Under the pieces are notes generated by a model, which searched no databases, was not told the DNA's origin, and saw only the letters and a list, made by a program, of their open reading frames with translations. Below are positions 23,409-36,140 of a stretch of DNA of 64,000 bases, in pieces. A program made the translations under genes and the position numbers. This DNA comes from Polyodon spathula (Eukaryota > Chordata > Actinopteri > Acipenseriformes > Polyodontidae): NCBI RefSeq assembly GCF_017654505.1, contig NC_054538.1, positions 52,873,786 through 52,937,785 on the forward strand, in the 5' to 3' direction. Positions within the stretch are counted from its first letter, which is position 1; each line of letters starts with the position of its first letter.

Positions 23409-24905
23409 CACAGCTATGTCATTTTCTGGGAAGAAATTATTTAAACTAAAACACATTTAATTTAAGACAACCAGAAACTTTGATTATATATACATCTGCA
23501 GTGTAATAATAAAGCTTTTTTTAAATTCTTAATTTAATTCATTGTTCGCTTATTATAAATTGCTCATGTTCGTTTATTGTGAATTTCTGCATCAAAAATG
23601 CCATCTCACTAGAAACTAGAGGGCTGAGCACAAGCTGTAATGATGGGCGGAGTTTCAAATGACACTATGAAGTGATGGAGACTGAAGCTGGATATTGAAG
23701 TTTGTGTACTCGTTATATGCGAGGTACAATATTCAAGTTCGTTTTCATCCTTTTGGATGTCAGACACCCTTGTGTCCAACTAGTGCCAGATTAAGTTGAA
23801 GATCGAATCAATCTTTAAGCACCAATCTGACCGCGGTGTCAGGGGACAGTACCTCAGTTTCCCACAGATGCTTAAAATCTAGGCCGGTAATTCTGGGGGA
23901 GATGTCTAGCCTTGTCTTTACTTGCTTTTCTAAGTTTTCCTGACTGACATGAATACATTATTGCTGGTTTTAAACTCGCTGTCAACAGAGATGTTAAAAC
24001 TTCTACTGTTAAAATATGTGAAAGTGTTATAAAACAGGAGACTGAATACTGGTCCTGAGTTGAACTTCTGCACTAGCATAAAATTTAATTGTTGTTGAGC
24101 TTAAATTTATTTCCATAAAATGTATGTCCATATTGTTTTCTTTAAGTACATTAACCAGCCCATGGTGGTTTTTTTTTTTTTTTAATTAAATTTGTTTTCA
24201 ATCTTTGTTTTATTCTATTTCATTTAGCTGTTCCTCATCTATTGTTGTCTACTCTTGCTGGTGCACTTTTTTTTTTTCAGATGGACTGCTGTCTTCACTC
24301 AAAGTTGGTGCTGTACCAGTTATATGGAGTTTCATCCCCAAATATATTAAAGGAAATAAGTGAAATATCAATCATTTTTGGCAGTGGTTGTGTAACTAAT
24401 AGCAAATAAAATGGCATTTTGTCATGGAATTGCGTACTGATTTATTTAGTGTGAAGTGACTCATTAGTATGCAAGCCGTGCTATACGCTGTATATACGCA
24501 CGGTCATGTGGTGCAGTTCAACCAATCAGAGGTTGCTATTTTTCCAAGCTGTGTTATAAATATATAAATGTTCTACGTAAAAAGTTCACTGAGACATTTA
24601 TGTTCATACATTGTAGCCTACATCAGTAGGATACCAAGCATAACTACCCCAATGTACATTTGTCGATATATAATTTCTTTTTATATATGCATAGCACTAC
24701 CTGCAAATTAGACTTTGATGTGCTCTTCTTGAGGTGGGACTCCAGGAACCTTAGATGGCATACCAACCATTCCTGTCTCTTTGTTTTAGTCTTGGGTGGC
24801 AGCTTTATAAGTTTCACAAACATCGTGCGAAGAGTTCGCATACGAGCAGCTATCTTATTCTTCAGAAATAATAACAGGGCAGGTGTCGCATTTTTAGCTG
24901 TGGTA
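23409..24905. other. No gene recognised
   Basis: AT-rich sequence with T-runs near 24171 and 24268. Nothing here is supportable as coding. Confidence 0.5.
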
Positions 24906-25095
24906 CAGCTGCAACAATATTAGCTCCACTATCTGTGATGATAGCCACAATGGTATCACTCAGGCTTCACTTCTTTATCACATGATCTAAAGCAGCAGTA
25001 TTTGCAGCAGTATGTGCTTCCTGAAATCTAACAGTCTCCAAAAGAGCAGTCTGCAGCTTAAACTGTCAACAAAGTCACAGATAATCGCCATATAA
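24906..25095 (-). pseudogene. hAT-type transposase fragment
   Basis: The minus frame reads LQTALLETVRFQEAHTA, then SLSDTIVAIITDSGANIVA. This matches the hAT segment with the DNAAN-type catalytic aspartate (here TDSGAN). One in-frame stop and both ends are missing. Confidence 0.7.
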
Positions 25096-25930
25096 GCATC
25101 CATGTTCACAAAAGTACATGTGACTTGTTAAACATGCCTGTTTAGCAGCAGCGACTAGTTGCTGTATATGGTTTGTCACATTCTCATAATTTGTGCTGAT
25201 CATGCTATCTATCTAGTTTTTTTTTTTTTCTCCTGGGAATTAAAGACCTAGTTGAAAAACTGGTTATCCGAGTTCAGAAATGCTAATCATTTATGTTTTA
25301 ATTTCCCCTTCGAGCTGTGATCTGGGAAAGGTCAACCTAAAGTGAAAAACCGAACCTGACCAGAAAAATCACCCTGGGCTCAACTCAGACACTCCCATCA
25401 TGTGTAGCACCTTGTTGGTCTCGTAATGAATAGGAATTTCAAAAAAGTAAAACAGGGGGGGGGGGGGGTTGCAAAAAATCTCCCAAAGATATTTTTAGAT
25501 AAATGTTGATTGAGATTTATGAGATTCAAGCAAAACATTTTGGCATTTTTTTTTTTTTTTTTTTTTTGGCAGCTTTTTAAAATTTTATTTGTCATACATT
25601 CAAGCATTGCTTATGGACACTTTGGTGAGGCTAAAGTACCACATTCCTAACCGAACTGGCTCTATTCTTAAATATTACATTGTCTGGGGTTAGATCTAGA
25701 GTTAAAAATGATAGGGTGTGCTTCCAGAGGCACTAGCTTGGAGCTGAGGGGTTATAAATTTGTGTGTGGAACTTAGACAAACTTCTTTGTTACAGTGACA
25801 TATTTTAAACTACCAACACCTCACTTAGGTGCGTTTTAAAAACTACAAAATGATAGAAAACACACACAATAGATAATCTTGGCAAACTTTAGGTGCTTGG
25901 GGGGGTTAACCATTTCATCATCTTTGACAT
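25096..25930. other. No gene recognised
   Basis: Contains a G-run (about 25457-25468) and a T-run (about 25549-25567). No domain or splice-supported frame is seen. Confidence 0.5.
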
Positions 25931-26193
25931 GCTGTGGCAGAGCAATAACACAGCCTGTAAGTAGTGTTTGCATGTGTTTTGGTGCTGGTTGAAGTTAATT
26001 TCTGTCCCTGCCAAAAACATGTGAGAATGTGACACTTCCCAAGTGGAATAACTGGTGCTGATTGGGAACAGCCACATTCTATAAAAAGAGAACCCAAAAC
26101 TCCATTAGAGAGATACTACCAGGGAGCTGGAACAAAGAGAAGGTACAGTGTTTTAATCCATTTGTAAAAGTATATATATATATATATATTATA

Positions 26194-26243
<50 letters not shown>

Positions 26244-26449
26244 ATATATTTTTTTTTTTGAGACAGGTAAACAGCTTAGATGTCCGGTATAGTTTAGAAC
26301 TGAAATGTTTAGTTAGCACTCCTGGAAGGAGTTAGGTTTCGGTTTTGTTTATTTTGTTTTGTGTTTTAAAAAACATACAGGTTTAAATTCATACTGCCCT
26401 GTTTAAAAACCTATCTGCGCTTTTGGAGTGCTGTTCCTTTTTACACAGA
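25931..26449 (+). repeat. Solo LTR, old, with internal (TA)n
   Basis: It starts TGTGGCAGAGC and parallels the LTR at 63129-63634 through several blocks: the AAAACATGTGA block, GGGAACAGCCA, ACCAGGGAGCTGG and GGTAAACAGCTTAG. A (TA)n tract at about 26171-26250 has expanded within it. The right boundary is approximate and no target duplication was found. Confidence 0.65.
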
Positions 26450-27128
26450 CAAGTGAAGATGGTCCTGGATGTGACAAGCGCACCCTGGTTTGTCACCCAA
26501 GCTTACTGTACAGTATATGGTTTCCAATCTCAAAATGTCATTTGGCTGTGAAGTCTGATGTTGAATTATGAAAAATTCACAATTTTTCCAAAGAAAAAAA
26601 TGTGCCTGTTTACCCCACCATTTGCATATGCATGCCTTCTACCAGCTTGACAATGCAGCGTGGTTGCCATGTGGTTCTGAACATCCTCCGTGCACTGCTC
26701 CAGTGTGCTGGAGCCATGCCTGCTGGCAACTGGCATATCCTGAAGAAATAGGACGTGGCTTATGTCAAGGTAAAGGTTCCCTGCCACTGAAGACTTAAAC
26801 TCCAAAGACTTTCAGGTGTGCCTGCCCAGGAGGCTTAACTGACCGATTGACCAGCATGAGAATGCAGCAAGTGGCTTTCTCATAAATTGTTGGTCAATCA
26901 GTCAATTATCCCCCTAGGTAGGCACCACATCCTATAAAACAGTTTTCTTTTGTTGGAGATAAGCCATGAGAGAGAACTTGAATTTTAAAATCCCTTTATC
27001 GAACAAGACATTGAAGTAACTTAAATAAAACTAGTAAAATCCAGCACTGGTCATAATAAACAAGAGTAAAGCACAACATAATAATCAAAACATTCTAAAA
27101 ATACAACAACAAAAAACTAAACACACAA

Positions 27129-27134
27129 ACAACA

Positions 27135-27167
<33 letters not shown>
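27129..27167. repeat. A-homopolymer
   Basis: An uninterrupted A run next to the 3' end of the L1-Tx1 fragment. In the LINE's orientation it is a T run, so it is not that element's poly(A) tail. Confidence 0.85.
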
Positions 27168-27169
<2 letters not shown>

Positions 27170-27179
27170 AGCTTGCCAT

Positions 27180-27816
27180 CTTCACTCACTGCACACACCC
27201 ATCCTCAATACACCACCGCATCATAAAATTATCCATGTCATTCATCATGCTGTAAGAAGGAAATTCAACTTTCACCCTGGTTACAACCAGAACTCTAAAA
27301 ACACACAGGGCATCATCTATACTAGTGCTAGATAGTCTGTTCTTACGGGATTTAAAATCACAAGCTTTGCTTGACCCAGGAGCAAACTAAGTTGGGGCAC
27401 ACCGATGACGATATTTAAAAAAATACTTAATACTTAAAATTAACAATTCTTTAGTAAAAAGTACCCCGAGGTTCATCAGCGGGCCTCCTAGAAAAATAAG
27501 AAAAGGCTGGAGTCGTGGGCAGTCTGTGAAAAGGTGGAACACAGTTTCCACTGCAGGGCAGAAGGGGCACTGCTTCTTCACACCTGGGTCGACTCTGCTC
27601 AGCCAGCGGTTCGTGGCGACGATGCGTGCAATGCCAGCCACTGCAGGCCCCCCGACTTTTGAGCAGAGGCAACTTGTACAGCACCCACCAGGACAGCAGC
27701 ACAGTCTCCTTCATTGCCAAGTGAACCCTCCACTTGATATCAGTCAGGTCTTTAAGTCTGAGATAATGCCGGGTCAGCACCGAGTGCAGGCCTGACACTG
27801 CAGTCAACTCAGTCAA
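27180..27816 (-). pseudogene. L1-Tx1-clade LINE, C-terminal fragment
   Basis: Minus frames give IKWRVHLAMKETVLLSWWVL, then after a frameshift VDPGVKKQCPFCPAVETVFHLFTDC, a CX2C...HX4C zinc-binding motif of the type found after the RT of Tx1-like L1 elements. A terminal block follows (AKLVILKSRKNR) and a stop near 27185. RT itself is absent. Confidence 0.75.
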
Positions 27817-28300
27817 TGAAACAAAGACAGACTAACGGAACGCTCACGGTTTCTTTTAAATGCATGGACTCCTTTTTAGGTTGTTTTCTAACCATTTACA
27901 AAGGAACAGATTACTATGCTATGCCCCTATTTTATACCCTCCCTCATGACCCTTTTTGTTAACGAGCGCATCCACTTCTCCAATCCGTGGATCCGTGGTT
28001 GTTCAGGTCATTGAGTTTGGGTACTGTAGCTCTGTCCCTTATCTAGCTGGCCGACTTTCACCTACTCGCAGGAATAAAGTGTCATGCCTTTTAGTCCAGG
28101 GTATTCTGCTCCCTTTATTTAGTACCCTGTCAGGTCATCTAACACCAAGCGTCATTTGATCTCTGTCACAAAGCACCATTGACAGAAAATCCTTTCTCCA
28201 CAATCTTATTTACTAGAGTTTCTTGACTTAAAAACACAACAGTGTCCTTATTGATACGTGAATCAGATTTAATGTTAAAACCAATTGTCTTACAGACTGA

Positions 28301-28822
28301 TAACACTGTGTAACAATTTTTTTTTTTTTTTGTTCCTGGGTAGTAAGTGTTATTTCCTAATTGCTTATGCCTCAAAAATATAGAAAATGGCTATTATTCC
28401 CCACACTTTGCTTTTGTGACCAGGACAGGTACATTTCAAAATATCACTATTTATAATGAGAAAATTGGCGTTTTTGTGTCTTTTCGTTCACATAAAGTCA
28501 GAAAAAAACAACATATGAATCCAAATTAACATGTATTTATACTAAAGTAATACAAAAATGACTACAAAAGATTTAGAAGTGAGTAGTTTTTCGAGATTTA
28601 CGATTATAATGTAAATTTACAGTATAATCGTAAATTTCGAAAAACTACTCACTTCTAAATCTTTTGTAGCCATTGGAAATAGTGATATTTTAAAATGTAC
28701 CTGTCCTGGTCACAAAAGCAAAGTTTGTTGGGAATAATAGCCATTTTCTATACTTTTGAGGCATAAGCAATTAGGAAATAACACTTACTACCCAGGAACA
28801 AAAATTGTGTTACATAGTGTAA
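28301..28822. mobile_element. Foldback element (long palindrome)
   Basis: Nearly the whole 520 bp is an inverted repeat. Outer ends CACTGTGTAACA and, reverse-complemented, CACTATGTAACA continue into shared TGTTCCTGGGTAGTAAG. The core arms 28562-28608 and 28623-28669 are 47 bp with one mismatch around a 14-bp loop. The left arm has about 100 bp (near 28455-28555) absent from the right. No coding frame is convincing, so it would be non-autonomous. Confidence 0.88.
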
Positions 28823-29668
28823 TAGAACATCCGCCACAGAAACTTCCTTGTCGGGCACACACCTGAACCCGTGTCTCAGTGTCAGTCCTGTCGGAGTGTG
28901 AGCCCATCTCGGACTACACACACTAACATAGTCTTCCAAATGGCAATGTCGATAAATAGATAGATAAATAGATAATTCAAAATATAAAGGCTTTAAATAA
29001 ATAAATAAAGTTTTATAAAATAAACTTAAAATTCCTTTTTAAATTAAGTTTGTAAAAAGTGAAACCAAGACTGTAAAAACAGACCTGTACTATTCAAACA
29101 AACTGCTCTCAGCTCACAAGCCTCTCCCACAATCCTAAGAGAGAGAGAGGACAGAAAGCTGCCAAGTTGCTGCCATTTTGTTGGTTTTGGCCATAGAGCC
29201 ATTGATTATTTTGATTGGTTGAAATAAAACATTTAACCGTATTTGATTATTTTGTTTCATATCTTTTGGAATATTAATAGGAATTATAAACAGTTTAAGC
29301 CAACAGTTTTTCTCTAGCAAAAGGTGCTTGCGCCATTCATGCACATGCACAAGCACACACATTAATGAACAGCACACTCTTTAAAGGACTGCTCTTTCCA
29401 GTATGAAGATGATTGCTAAAAATGGACTTATCTTTGACCTAACTCAAAAGCCCATGATCAACCTTTGGTTGAATTCTCTGAAGATGACCAAAGCTGAGGT
29501 TCTTTGGAGAAGGTGATACAGTGAATATACGCCTGTACTATAGTCAAGTTTTTCTTAAGTATAAGCATCTCATAGTTTTGTAGCGGTGCGCTGATCCCTC
29601 TAAAAGCCACAAGACACAGGGATTGGTTAAAGGCATAAAAGTTGTTATTCTGCAGCAGGCAGACTGCA

Positions 29669-29830
29669 TACTGCCTGGAGCTTCTGGGACTCTCTCCATG
29701 TGCGTCTGTACGTACCATCAGATACTGCCTGGAGCTTCTGGGACTCGCTCCATGTGCGTCTGTACGCAGAATCAGATACTGCCCAGAGCTTCTGGGACTC
29801 GCTCCATGTGCATCTGTACGTACTATCAAA
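29669..29830 (+). repeat. Three 54-bp tandem repeats
   Basis: Units start at 29669, 29723 and 29777 (TACTGCC...). Each is 18 codons long, so the frame stays open into the ORF that follows. Confidence 0.95.
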
Positions 29831-29835
29831 ATGCA

Positions 29836-30486
29836 AAGTTGATGTTAAAGGCATGTGGTGCTCAGGAGGACTACAAAAGCTTGCTTGGTGAGACTGTGTG
29901 CTCCCTTGAGGAAGAAGCTTTTATGACAAGCGCTTGTGAAGCATGTCCTGGTCATCAACCCCTAGGGGAATATTTTGATGGTCTGGAAAGTCTGGATACA
30001 GTTGACAATGTTGTATTCCATCAGTGGGTGCACATTGATCTCTCCAACCTGCTGACTTTGATGGAGAAGGTCAAAGATTTAATAAGAATCCTGGTTCAGA
30101 AACTTCTGATCCTGCGGCAGCATTACTTTGTCAAAGCAACTTCCTGAGATCTCTGAAAGGTGTGAAAGAGGACCATGCCATCTGTCTGCTTCTCAGGCAA
30201 CTCTGTCTGTTTATGTTCTACTTCAGCCAAATGAGTGTTGCAGTAATGAGTAATGAAATGCAACACTCCACGTCAACAGTATGCATTTCCCAAGGAAGTA
30301 ATTCCTTTGATCAAGAGGGAGGTCCCTGACTTGAAACACATACATTACTACAATGATGGAGTTGCTAGGCAGTACAAGAATCACAAAAACTTCGCCAACC
30401 TTAAATTTCATCAGCAAAACTTCGGTGTCACCGCAGAATGGCATTACCTTGACACATTACACAGAAAAAATCTATGGTATCAAAAA
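29836..30486 (+). pseudogene. DNA-transposon ORF fragment (family uncertain)
   Basis: The frame through 30147 encodes ACEACPGHQPLGEYFDGL and then VHIDLSNLLTLMEKV. After stops, 30250-30480 encodes HIHYYNDGVARQYKNHKNF and FGVTAEWHYLDTLH. The pair resembles a widespread transposon-derived protein with motifs of the type FSDGAASQYKN and AEWHFFATSHGK, in which D and H would be catalytic or metal-binding. I recognise the motif set but cannot name the superfamily. Middle and C-terminal parts are missing. Confidence 0.6.
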
Positions 30487-31099
30487 AGGTGTTTATTTTT
30501 ATTGTTTATTTATTTTACTTAAAATAACTGCATTTTAGAAATGCAATCTATGCTGAGTGTATTGAACCAAACGTTGTTTAAACTAAAGTCAAATCTAGGG
30601 GGAAGAAAACCAAACTGAAGATCTGCCGACAAGATACTTTTTTTTTTTTTTTTATCATACTGATGCTGTAAAGTATACTGTAGTTGTGCAACATTTTAAT
30701 ATTCTGTATATTTTTTCTTTTTCTTACATATTTCATGCATCAGTATTAGCACTATACTCTTGAACAATTACGATAATTCTTACAACTGATACTGTCTGTG
30801 TTTATGGTGTATTATGAATGTGTGTAATGGGAATATTGTATAGGTGTTTTCGTAGTGTTTTGGTATTTTGGTGTGCAGTGAAGTCAACATGTTGATTAGG
30901 CTTCATAAAGTGAAGGATCTTAAAGGTCAAGACGGAGGTAATTTGATTTGTGACTGTCCTCAGTCACGTTTATGACATAATCTCACGTGAGAGGAGTCAG
31001 GAAATATATCCACTAGACTTCACTGCTGAAAAACAAATGACATTTCGTTGCACTAAATTAGAGCCAGGGTCAACTGTACATATCAACATAGCTTACATT
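30487..31099. other. No gene recognised
   Basis: AT-rich, with a T run near 30641. No supportable feature. Confidence 0.5.
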
Positions 31100-31101
31100 T
31101 A

Positions 31102-32674
31102 CACTACCAGTCAAAAGTTTTAGAACCCCTCCATTTTTCCAGTTTTTTATTGAAATTTACACAGTCCAAAATGTACTCTGAAATTAAAGAACAGAACAAA
31201 TAAACAATTGGAGATAAAAAAAAAAGAAATCATGGATTCATTTTGTTGAACAAAATTTTCTAAATTTGACTCAAAGTAGCCACCTTTTGCAGATATAACA
31301 GCCAGACGCACTCGTGGCATTCTTTCTACAATGGAAATCAAATATTGTTCGGAAAGTTCTTCCCAACACTGTTGCAGAAGTTCCCACAAATGTGTTGCAC
31401 TTGTAGGTTGCTTTGCTTTCACCCTTCTGTCCAGTTCATCCCAAACCAGCTCGATGGGGTTTAAGTCTGGAGACTGTGCTGGCCATTCCATGATTTGAAG
31501 CCTACTGTCTTGTTCTTTACTTCTAAGGTAGTTCTGACATAGCTTGGAGGCATGTTTTGGGTCATTATCTTGCTGTAGGATGAACCCCTGACCAACTAGG
31601 CGTATACCAGAGGGTATTGCATGATGTTGCAAAATGCTGTGGTAGCCGTTTTGGTTCAGGGTGCCACTCACTCTGTGCAAGTCACCGACTCTGGATCCAG
31701 CAAAGAGCCCCAGACCATCACGCTTCCTCCTCCATGTTTGACAGTTGGTGTCACAAACCGAAAATTTCAAATTTTGATTTATCGGTCCATAAGACCTTCT
31801 TCCAGTCTTCAGTAGTCCACTGACGGTGCTTCATGGCCCAGGCAAGCCTCTTTTTCTTATTTTGCCATCTTAGCAATGTCTTTCTAACTGCCACTCGATC
31901 TGTCAAACCTGCAGCTCGAAGTCTTCTCTTCACAGTTAAAACTGAGACTTGCTTACTTCAACCAGTGTTAAGCTGTGCTTGAAGCTGTTGTCCTGTGAGC
32001 CGCCTATCACGCAAGCTGTTGACTCTCAGAAACTTGTCTTCTGATTTCTGTCGTGATTGTGGGTCTGCCAGACCTCTTCCTGTCAAAGTTTCCTCCAGTT
32101 TCCAAGTGCCTTTTGATGGTGTAGGAAACTGTACTCACTGACACCTTGGCTTTCATTGCAATTTCTCTAAAGGAAAGACCTACACTTTTAAGGGTTATAA
32201 TGGTCTGTCTGTCTTCCTTTGTTAATTGCACTTTTCTCGCCATTATGATAGCAATATACTACTTCCTGCAGTACAATACTGTCCAAATAATGCTTAAAAG
32301 GGTATAGTAACACAGTCTGTTCCAACACTGCTTTTATACAGACAGAGGGTTTGTAAGTAATCAACAAAAGTTGGGACACCTGTAGGAATTGTTAGCATCA
32401 ACTTTCAAGGCTTAATTTACTTCCATTGCTTCGGAACAGCTGTAAGTTGTTAACCCATTACTTGTTCCCTGAAAAAGGCCTTTTTGTATAACTCTGAAAT
32501 GTACATTATTTTTCAGATTTTGGTAATCTAAACTTTTTTTTTTTTTTTTTTTTAACATCTGGCAGTTGATCGCTTACCTTTGTACCATTTCAGGTTATTC
32601 ACTGGACTTGAACTGCTTAAATTTCAATAAAAACTGTAAAAATGGGGGTGTTCTAAAACTTTTGACCAGTAATG
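31102..32674 (-). mobile_element. Full-length Tc1-like element with both termini
   Basis: The left end CACTACCAGTCAAAAG (31102) and right end, reverse-complemented, CATTACTGGTCAAAAG (32674) are inverted repeats; the similarity runs about 50 bp. TA flanks both ends (31100-31101 and 32675-32676), the expected target duplication. Confidence 0.93.
31147..32243 (-). pseudogene. Tc1-like transposase, frameshifted
   Basis: ATG at 32243 opens MARKVQLTKEDRQTI with an HTH domain and RSGRPTITT linker to a stop at 32007. The frame resumes VKRRLRAAGL...VLWTDKSKFEIFG (D1, about 31760), then after a frameshift and small deletion FILQQDNDPKHASK (D2), SPDLNPIELVWDEL (E) and VISAKGGYFE. All three acidic residues survive but the reading frame is broken at least twice. 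Confidence 0.9.
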
Positions 32675-32676
32675 TA

Positions 32677-34030
32677 CATGGTAACATGAATAGGTATAAT
32701 ACAACCACTATTTTATCCACTTTATTATCTAACTATAGCCAACATAACATATCCAATGTTGAGTCCTTAGTATACAGCACACACAGACAACATGCAAATA
32801 AACCTCATGTAATACAGTAAAATTAATACATATTATATCCATTTGTTGAAATGAAGGAACACAATCACATCAAATTTGAAAAAGAATGTAGATTCCACAA
32901 GATCTATAGCAACTTTTGAACACAACTAATGGTTCTGAAATGTATACATTTCAAGCAAGCATATATTAGTAGCCTTTCAACACTTGCTTCATATTGTACT
33001 GTAGGCTATACCACTATCAGTGTATATATTGAAACATGGAAAAAAAAGAATGGGTACATAAACTGGCACATGCATTAAAAGACTTGAAATACAAACATAC
33101 CGCTTTTTGACAGCGTACGATTTTCTGACCTTATACGGGTCATGTTTTGGTATGTATACCACATTCTGATGATATACCACTTTCTGGCCCTACATCGCCA
33201 ATTCAAATATAGATTTTCTTAAACAAATTATACAAATTCATGCTTTATTTGTACATTGAACTTCAGGTAACATTTAACAGGTAATGGTCAGTGCTGTCAG
33301 ATTTGGCTTGTTTTAAAAGCATCTAGCAGGCAAATATTGCCTTTGGTGGTTTGTTTATTTTTTGGCTATTTTTAGCATGCATGTTTTTTTCTATTCCTTC
33401 AGATTTATGAGGTCATCACCAGCACAAAATTTCAATCATCCCGATGCCTGGTATAGTTTATCACGTCCTCCCCCATCTTTTTTCTGCAGCTCAGTATCCA
33501 ATAAAATTAGGAATCACACAAATGCTCAGTAATTGTTTATTCCTCAATTTCAGAACTGTATCAGTACAATTAGAATTGTTTTTGTTTTTAAATGTAAAGA
33601 CTGTATCTGGCGACAGTTCTGGACAATTTAATAAATTATTTCCTGGACCTACCACATTTTATCTCAGATTTAAAAAAAAAAAATGACAACAGTTTGGTAC
33701 TATAAATTGTGAGAAAAAAACAAACAAAGTAAATAAATAAATAGTTTATAACATTTGTGTTTTTTTTTTTTTTTTAAATACATGTGTAGCACTTATTTAT
33801 TCTTCTGGAATATATTCAATGTTAAATGCAAATGAGTTTTTTTTTTTATTTTATTTTGTTTGGTTTAAACATAATGTGGCTACCTTTTGGCTGGTTACTT
33901 CCAAAATTTGGTGGGGCATTGCAAAAAAAATAATCTGCCAGCGTTACCCTGATTAACCTCCCCAGATAAGTCACAGACACAGGGGAAAACATGGATACAC
34001 ATTCCAGCCCACTGGCACCTCATTACTCCC
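32677..34030. other. No gene recognised
   Basis: AT-rich, with T- and A-runs near 33670, 33761 and 33838. None of the 60-85-codon frames has recognisable content. Confidence 0.5.
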
Positions 34031-34545
34031 TGTGATCAGGATGGCTTTGCAGGGGTGATGTCAGACCAGAAATAGACTCCACAACCAGGACTGGCAAATG
34101 AAAACTGAAACACTCTCATGTTCAGTATATTTATTAAATAATAAATGAAAGACTTAAAGAAAAACAGCACACCAAAACAGGACACGGCACTTGAGGCCAA
34201 AATAAACAGACAACACGAATTAACACTATACGAAACAGACACTAACACAGCCGGACGGACAGTCAAAACACGGTGAGTGAAATCAATTATTTTAACTTTA
34301 ACTATTTTATGCTCTTCTCTCCACACCCATTCTCCACTCAGCGAACACACAACCCCGAGTGAGTGAAAACACGCTGTTTCTATACAGCTGTACTGAGACT
34401 CGATTGCTAATCAATCATTCAAGTGGAGTCTCGCTACAATTGCACGTGAATTAACTAAGTGTAATTCCCCATGCTCACATATTACATTTTACCTGCACAA
34501 CATAAAACACTTAATAAACATAAAGGGGTGGGACACTCCGCCACA
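34031..34545 (-). repeat. 3' LTR of a rearranged retroelement
   Basis: On the minus strand it starts TGTGGCGGAGTGTCCC (34545) and ends near CTGATCACA (34031). Its head matches the LTR at 47691. A purine-rich GTGTGGGATA tract precedes it in element orientation. Confidence 0.75.
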
Positions 34546-34942
34546 TATATCCCACACCTGGCCTCAATGGCTACCTTCCCCCTCAGTCCCGCTTTATAGT
34601 CCTGGCCCAGAAACAGGTGCAGCAACGGGCCAAAGGTGGTGGCCACTGGTGCTGCTCTCCCTCATCTGCAGGTGGCAAAACCAGCAGGCATTCTTTCTCT
34701 GCTGGTGGAGATGGAAAAAGCAGGCATTCTCCCTATGCTGGTGGCTTGGGTCCTAGGGCAGTGGGATTCCCCTTCTCAAGCTGTGGACGCACCGATTCCC
34801 CCTCTTTGGGCTGTGGAAGCACCGACTCCTCCCTCTTGGGCTTAGGACGTTCGGGCTCCTCCCACTCAGACGTAGGATGTTTGGGCTCCTCCCACTCAGG
34901 CGTAGGACGCTCGGGCTCCTCCCACTCAAGCGTAGGACGTTC
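34546..34942 (-). pseudogene. gag tail of the rearranged element, 30-bp repeats
   Basis: The minus frame encodes repeats of the type ERPTPEWEEP (30-bp units, about 34843-34940), followed by PQPKEGES-like units and LLV-containing segments like those in the element at 1.6-4.4 kb. Nothing else of gag or pol remains. Confidence 0.7.
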
Positions 34943-35425
34943 GGACCAAAACAGGACACAGCACTTGAGGCCAAAATAAACAGACAAACAAAATGAATTA
35001 ACACTAAATGAAACAGACACTAACACAGCAGACAGACAAAACACAGTGAGTGAAACCAATTATTTTAACTTTAACTATTTTACGCTCTCCTCTCCACACC
35101 CATTCTCCACTCAGTGAACACACAACCCAGAGTGAGTGAAAACATGCTGTTTTTATGCAGCTGTACTGAGGCTCGATTGCTAATCAATCATTCAATTGGA
35201 GTCTCGGTACAACTGCACGTGAATTAAGTGTAATTCCCTGTGCTCACATATTGCATTTTACCTGCACGTGAAGTGTTGTGCAATCCTCGTGCCTAAATAC
35301 AAATACACATTTTAAACACTTGTGCTCGTAACCCATATTTACATCCCATGTATTTTATACATAAACACCAACATTAACACACTACATACAACATAAAACA
35401 CTTAATAAACATAAAAGGGCTGAGA
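34943..35425 (-). repeat. Truncated second LTR copy
   Basis: It aligns with 34170-34528 but is fused directly to the gag repeats at its 3' end (34942/34943). It has about 130 bp (near 35268-35395) absent from the other LTR. The first 20 bases of the LTR head are also missing. Confidence 0.75.
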
Positions 35426-36140
35426 ACTGAATTAGACAATTGTGAGGGAGATGTGGGTGACTTTTGACTCTGGAAACATTTAAAATATGCAGTGGTTCAG
35501 AGACTCTGATTAGGAGTGTACCATCAAAAGTGACACGTAGGGAATCGGACACTGATTTTTTTGTTCCTAGTGCCTATTCAATGGCAAGGCACAGAAAGTC
35601 TCATTTCCCCCCATGGCAAAGAGATTACTTCATTGGTGCCCAGACACCGAAATTGGAGTGGTCAGGCGCCATATAAGCATTTTCTTAACACATCTGTAAA
35701 GATTCTTAAGTCAAGGTTCGGCACCTATAGAAAAATGTACCGGAACAGCGTTCCGGTGCATTACGGCTCGGGTACAGCAGTGGTAATGGGAACCATTAGA
35801 CCAATGCAGACCAGTTGATCAGTAATGAGAACCACCATTCCAATATAGACCATTACACCTGTAATGGGAACCATTGCACTACTATATCGTAATGGAAAAG
35901 TATCCAATTCCTACTAGAAAGTGAAAACCACTAGTGTACATTATGGTGTAATGGGTTTTCCAGGAAGGAATGTATTTAATCACACACAGCTCATGTATCC
36001 AGCTTCCAGAGATGATACATAACAAAAGTATAAAATAAAATATGCATAAATTATTTAGTTTGTTTTCACTGTCCACTCGGAATCATGAAACACAGTCGTC
36101 GCGACATGCCAAAGTTTCATTGTATTTTGTCTATGCGATT
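35426..36140. repeat. Non-coding, with 39-bp quasi-repeats and a palindrome
   Basis: GTAATGGGAACCATT-type units start at 35783, 35822 and 35861, with a partial at 35889. An exact 8-bp-arm palindrome (ACCGGAAC/GTTCCGGT, 35739-35757) sits just upstream. No gene is seen. Confidence 0.6.

Noticed and set aside
24480..24530. Hairpin-like GCCGTGC...GCACGGT
   Set aside because: Arms are only about seven bases with a loose interior; expected by chance.
26160..26260. CRISPR-like short repeats
   Set aside because: These and other dense repeats are simple TA tracts or minisatellites without unique spacers; the DNA is vertebrate nuclear.
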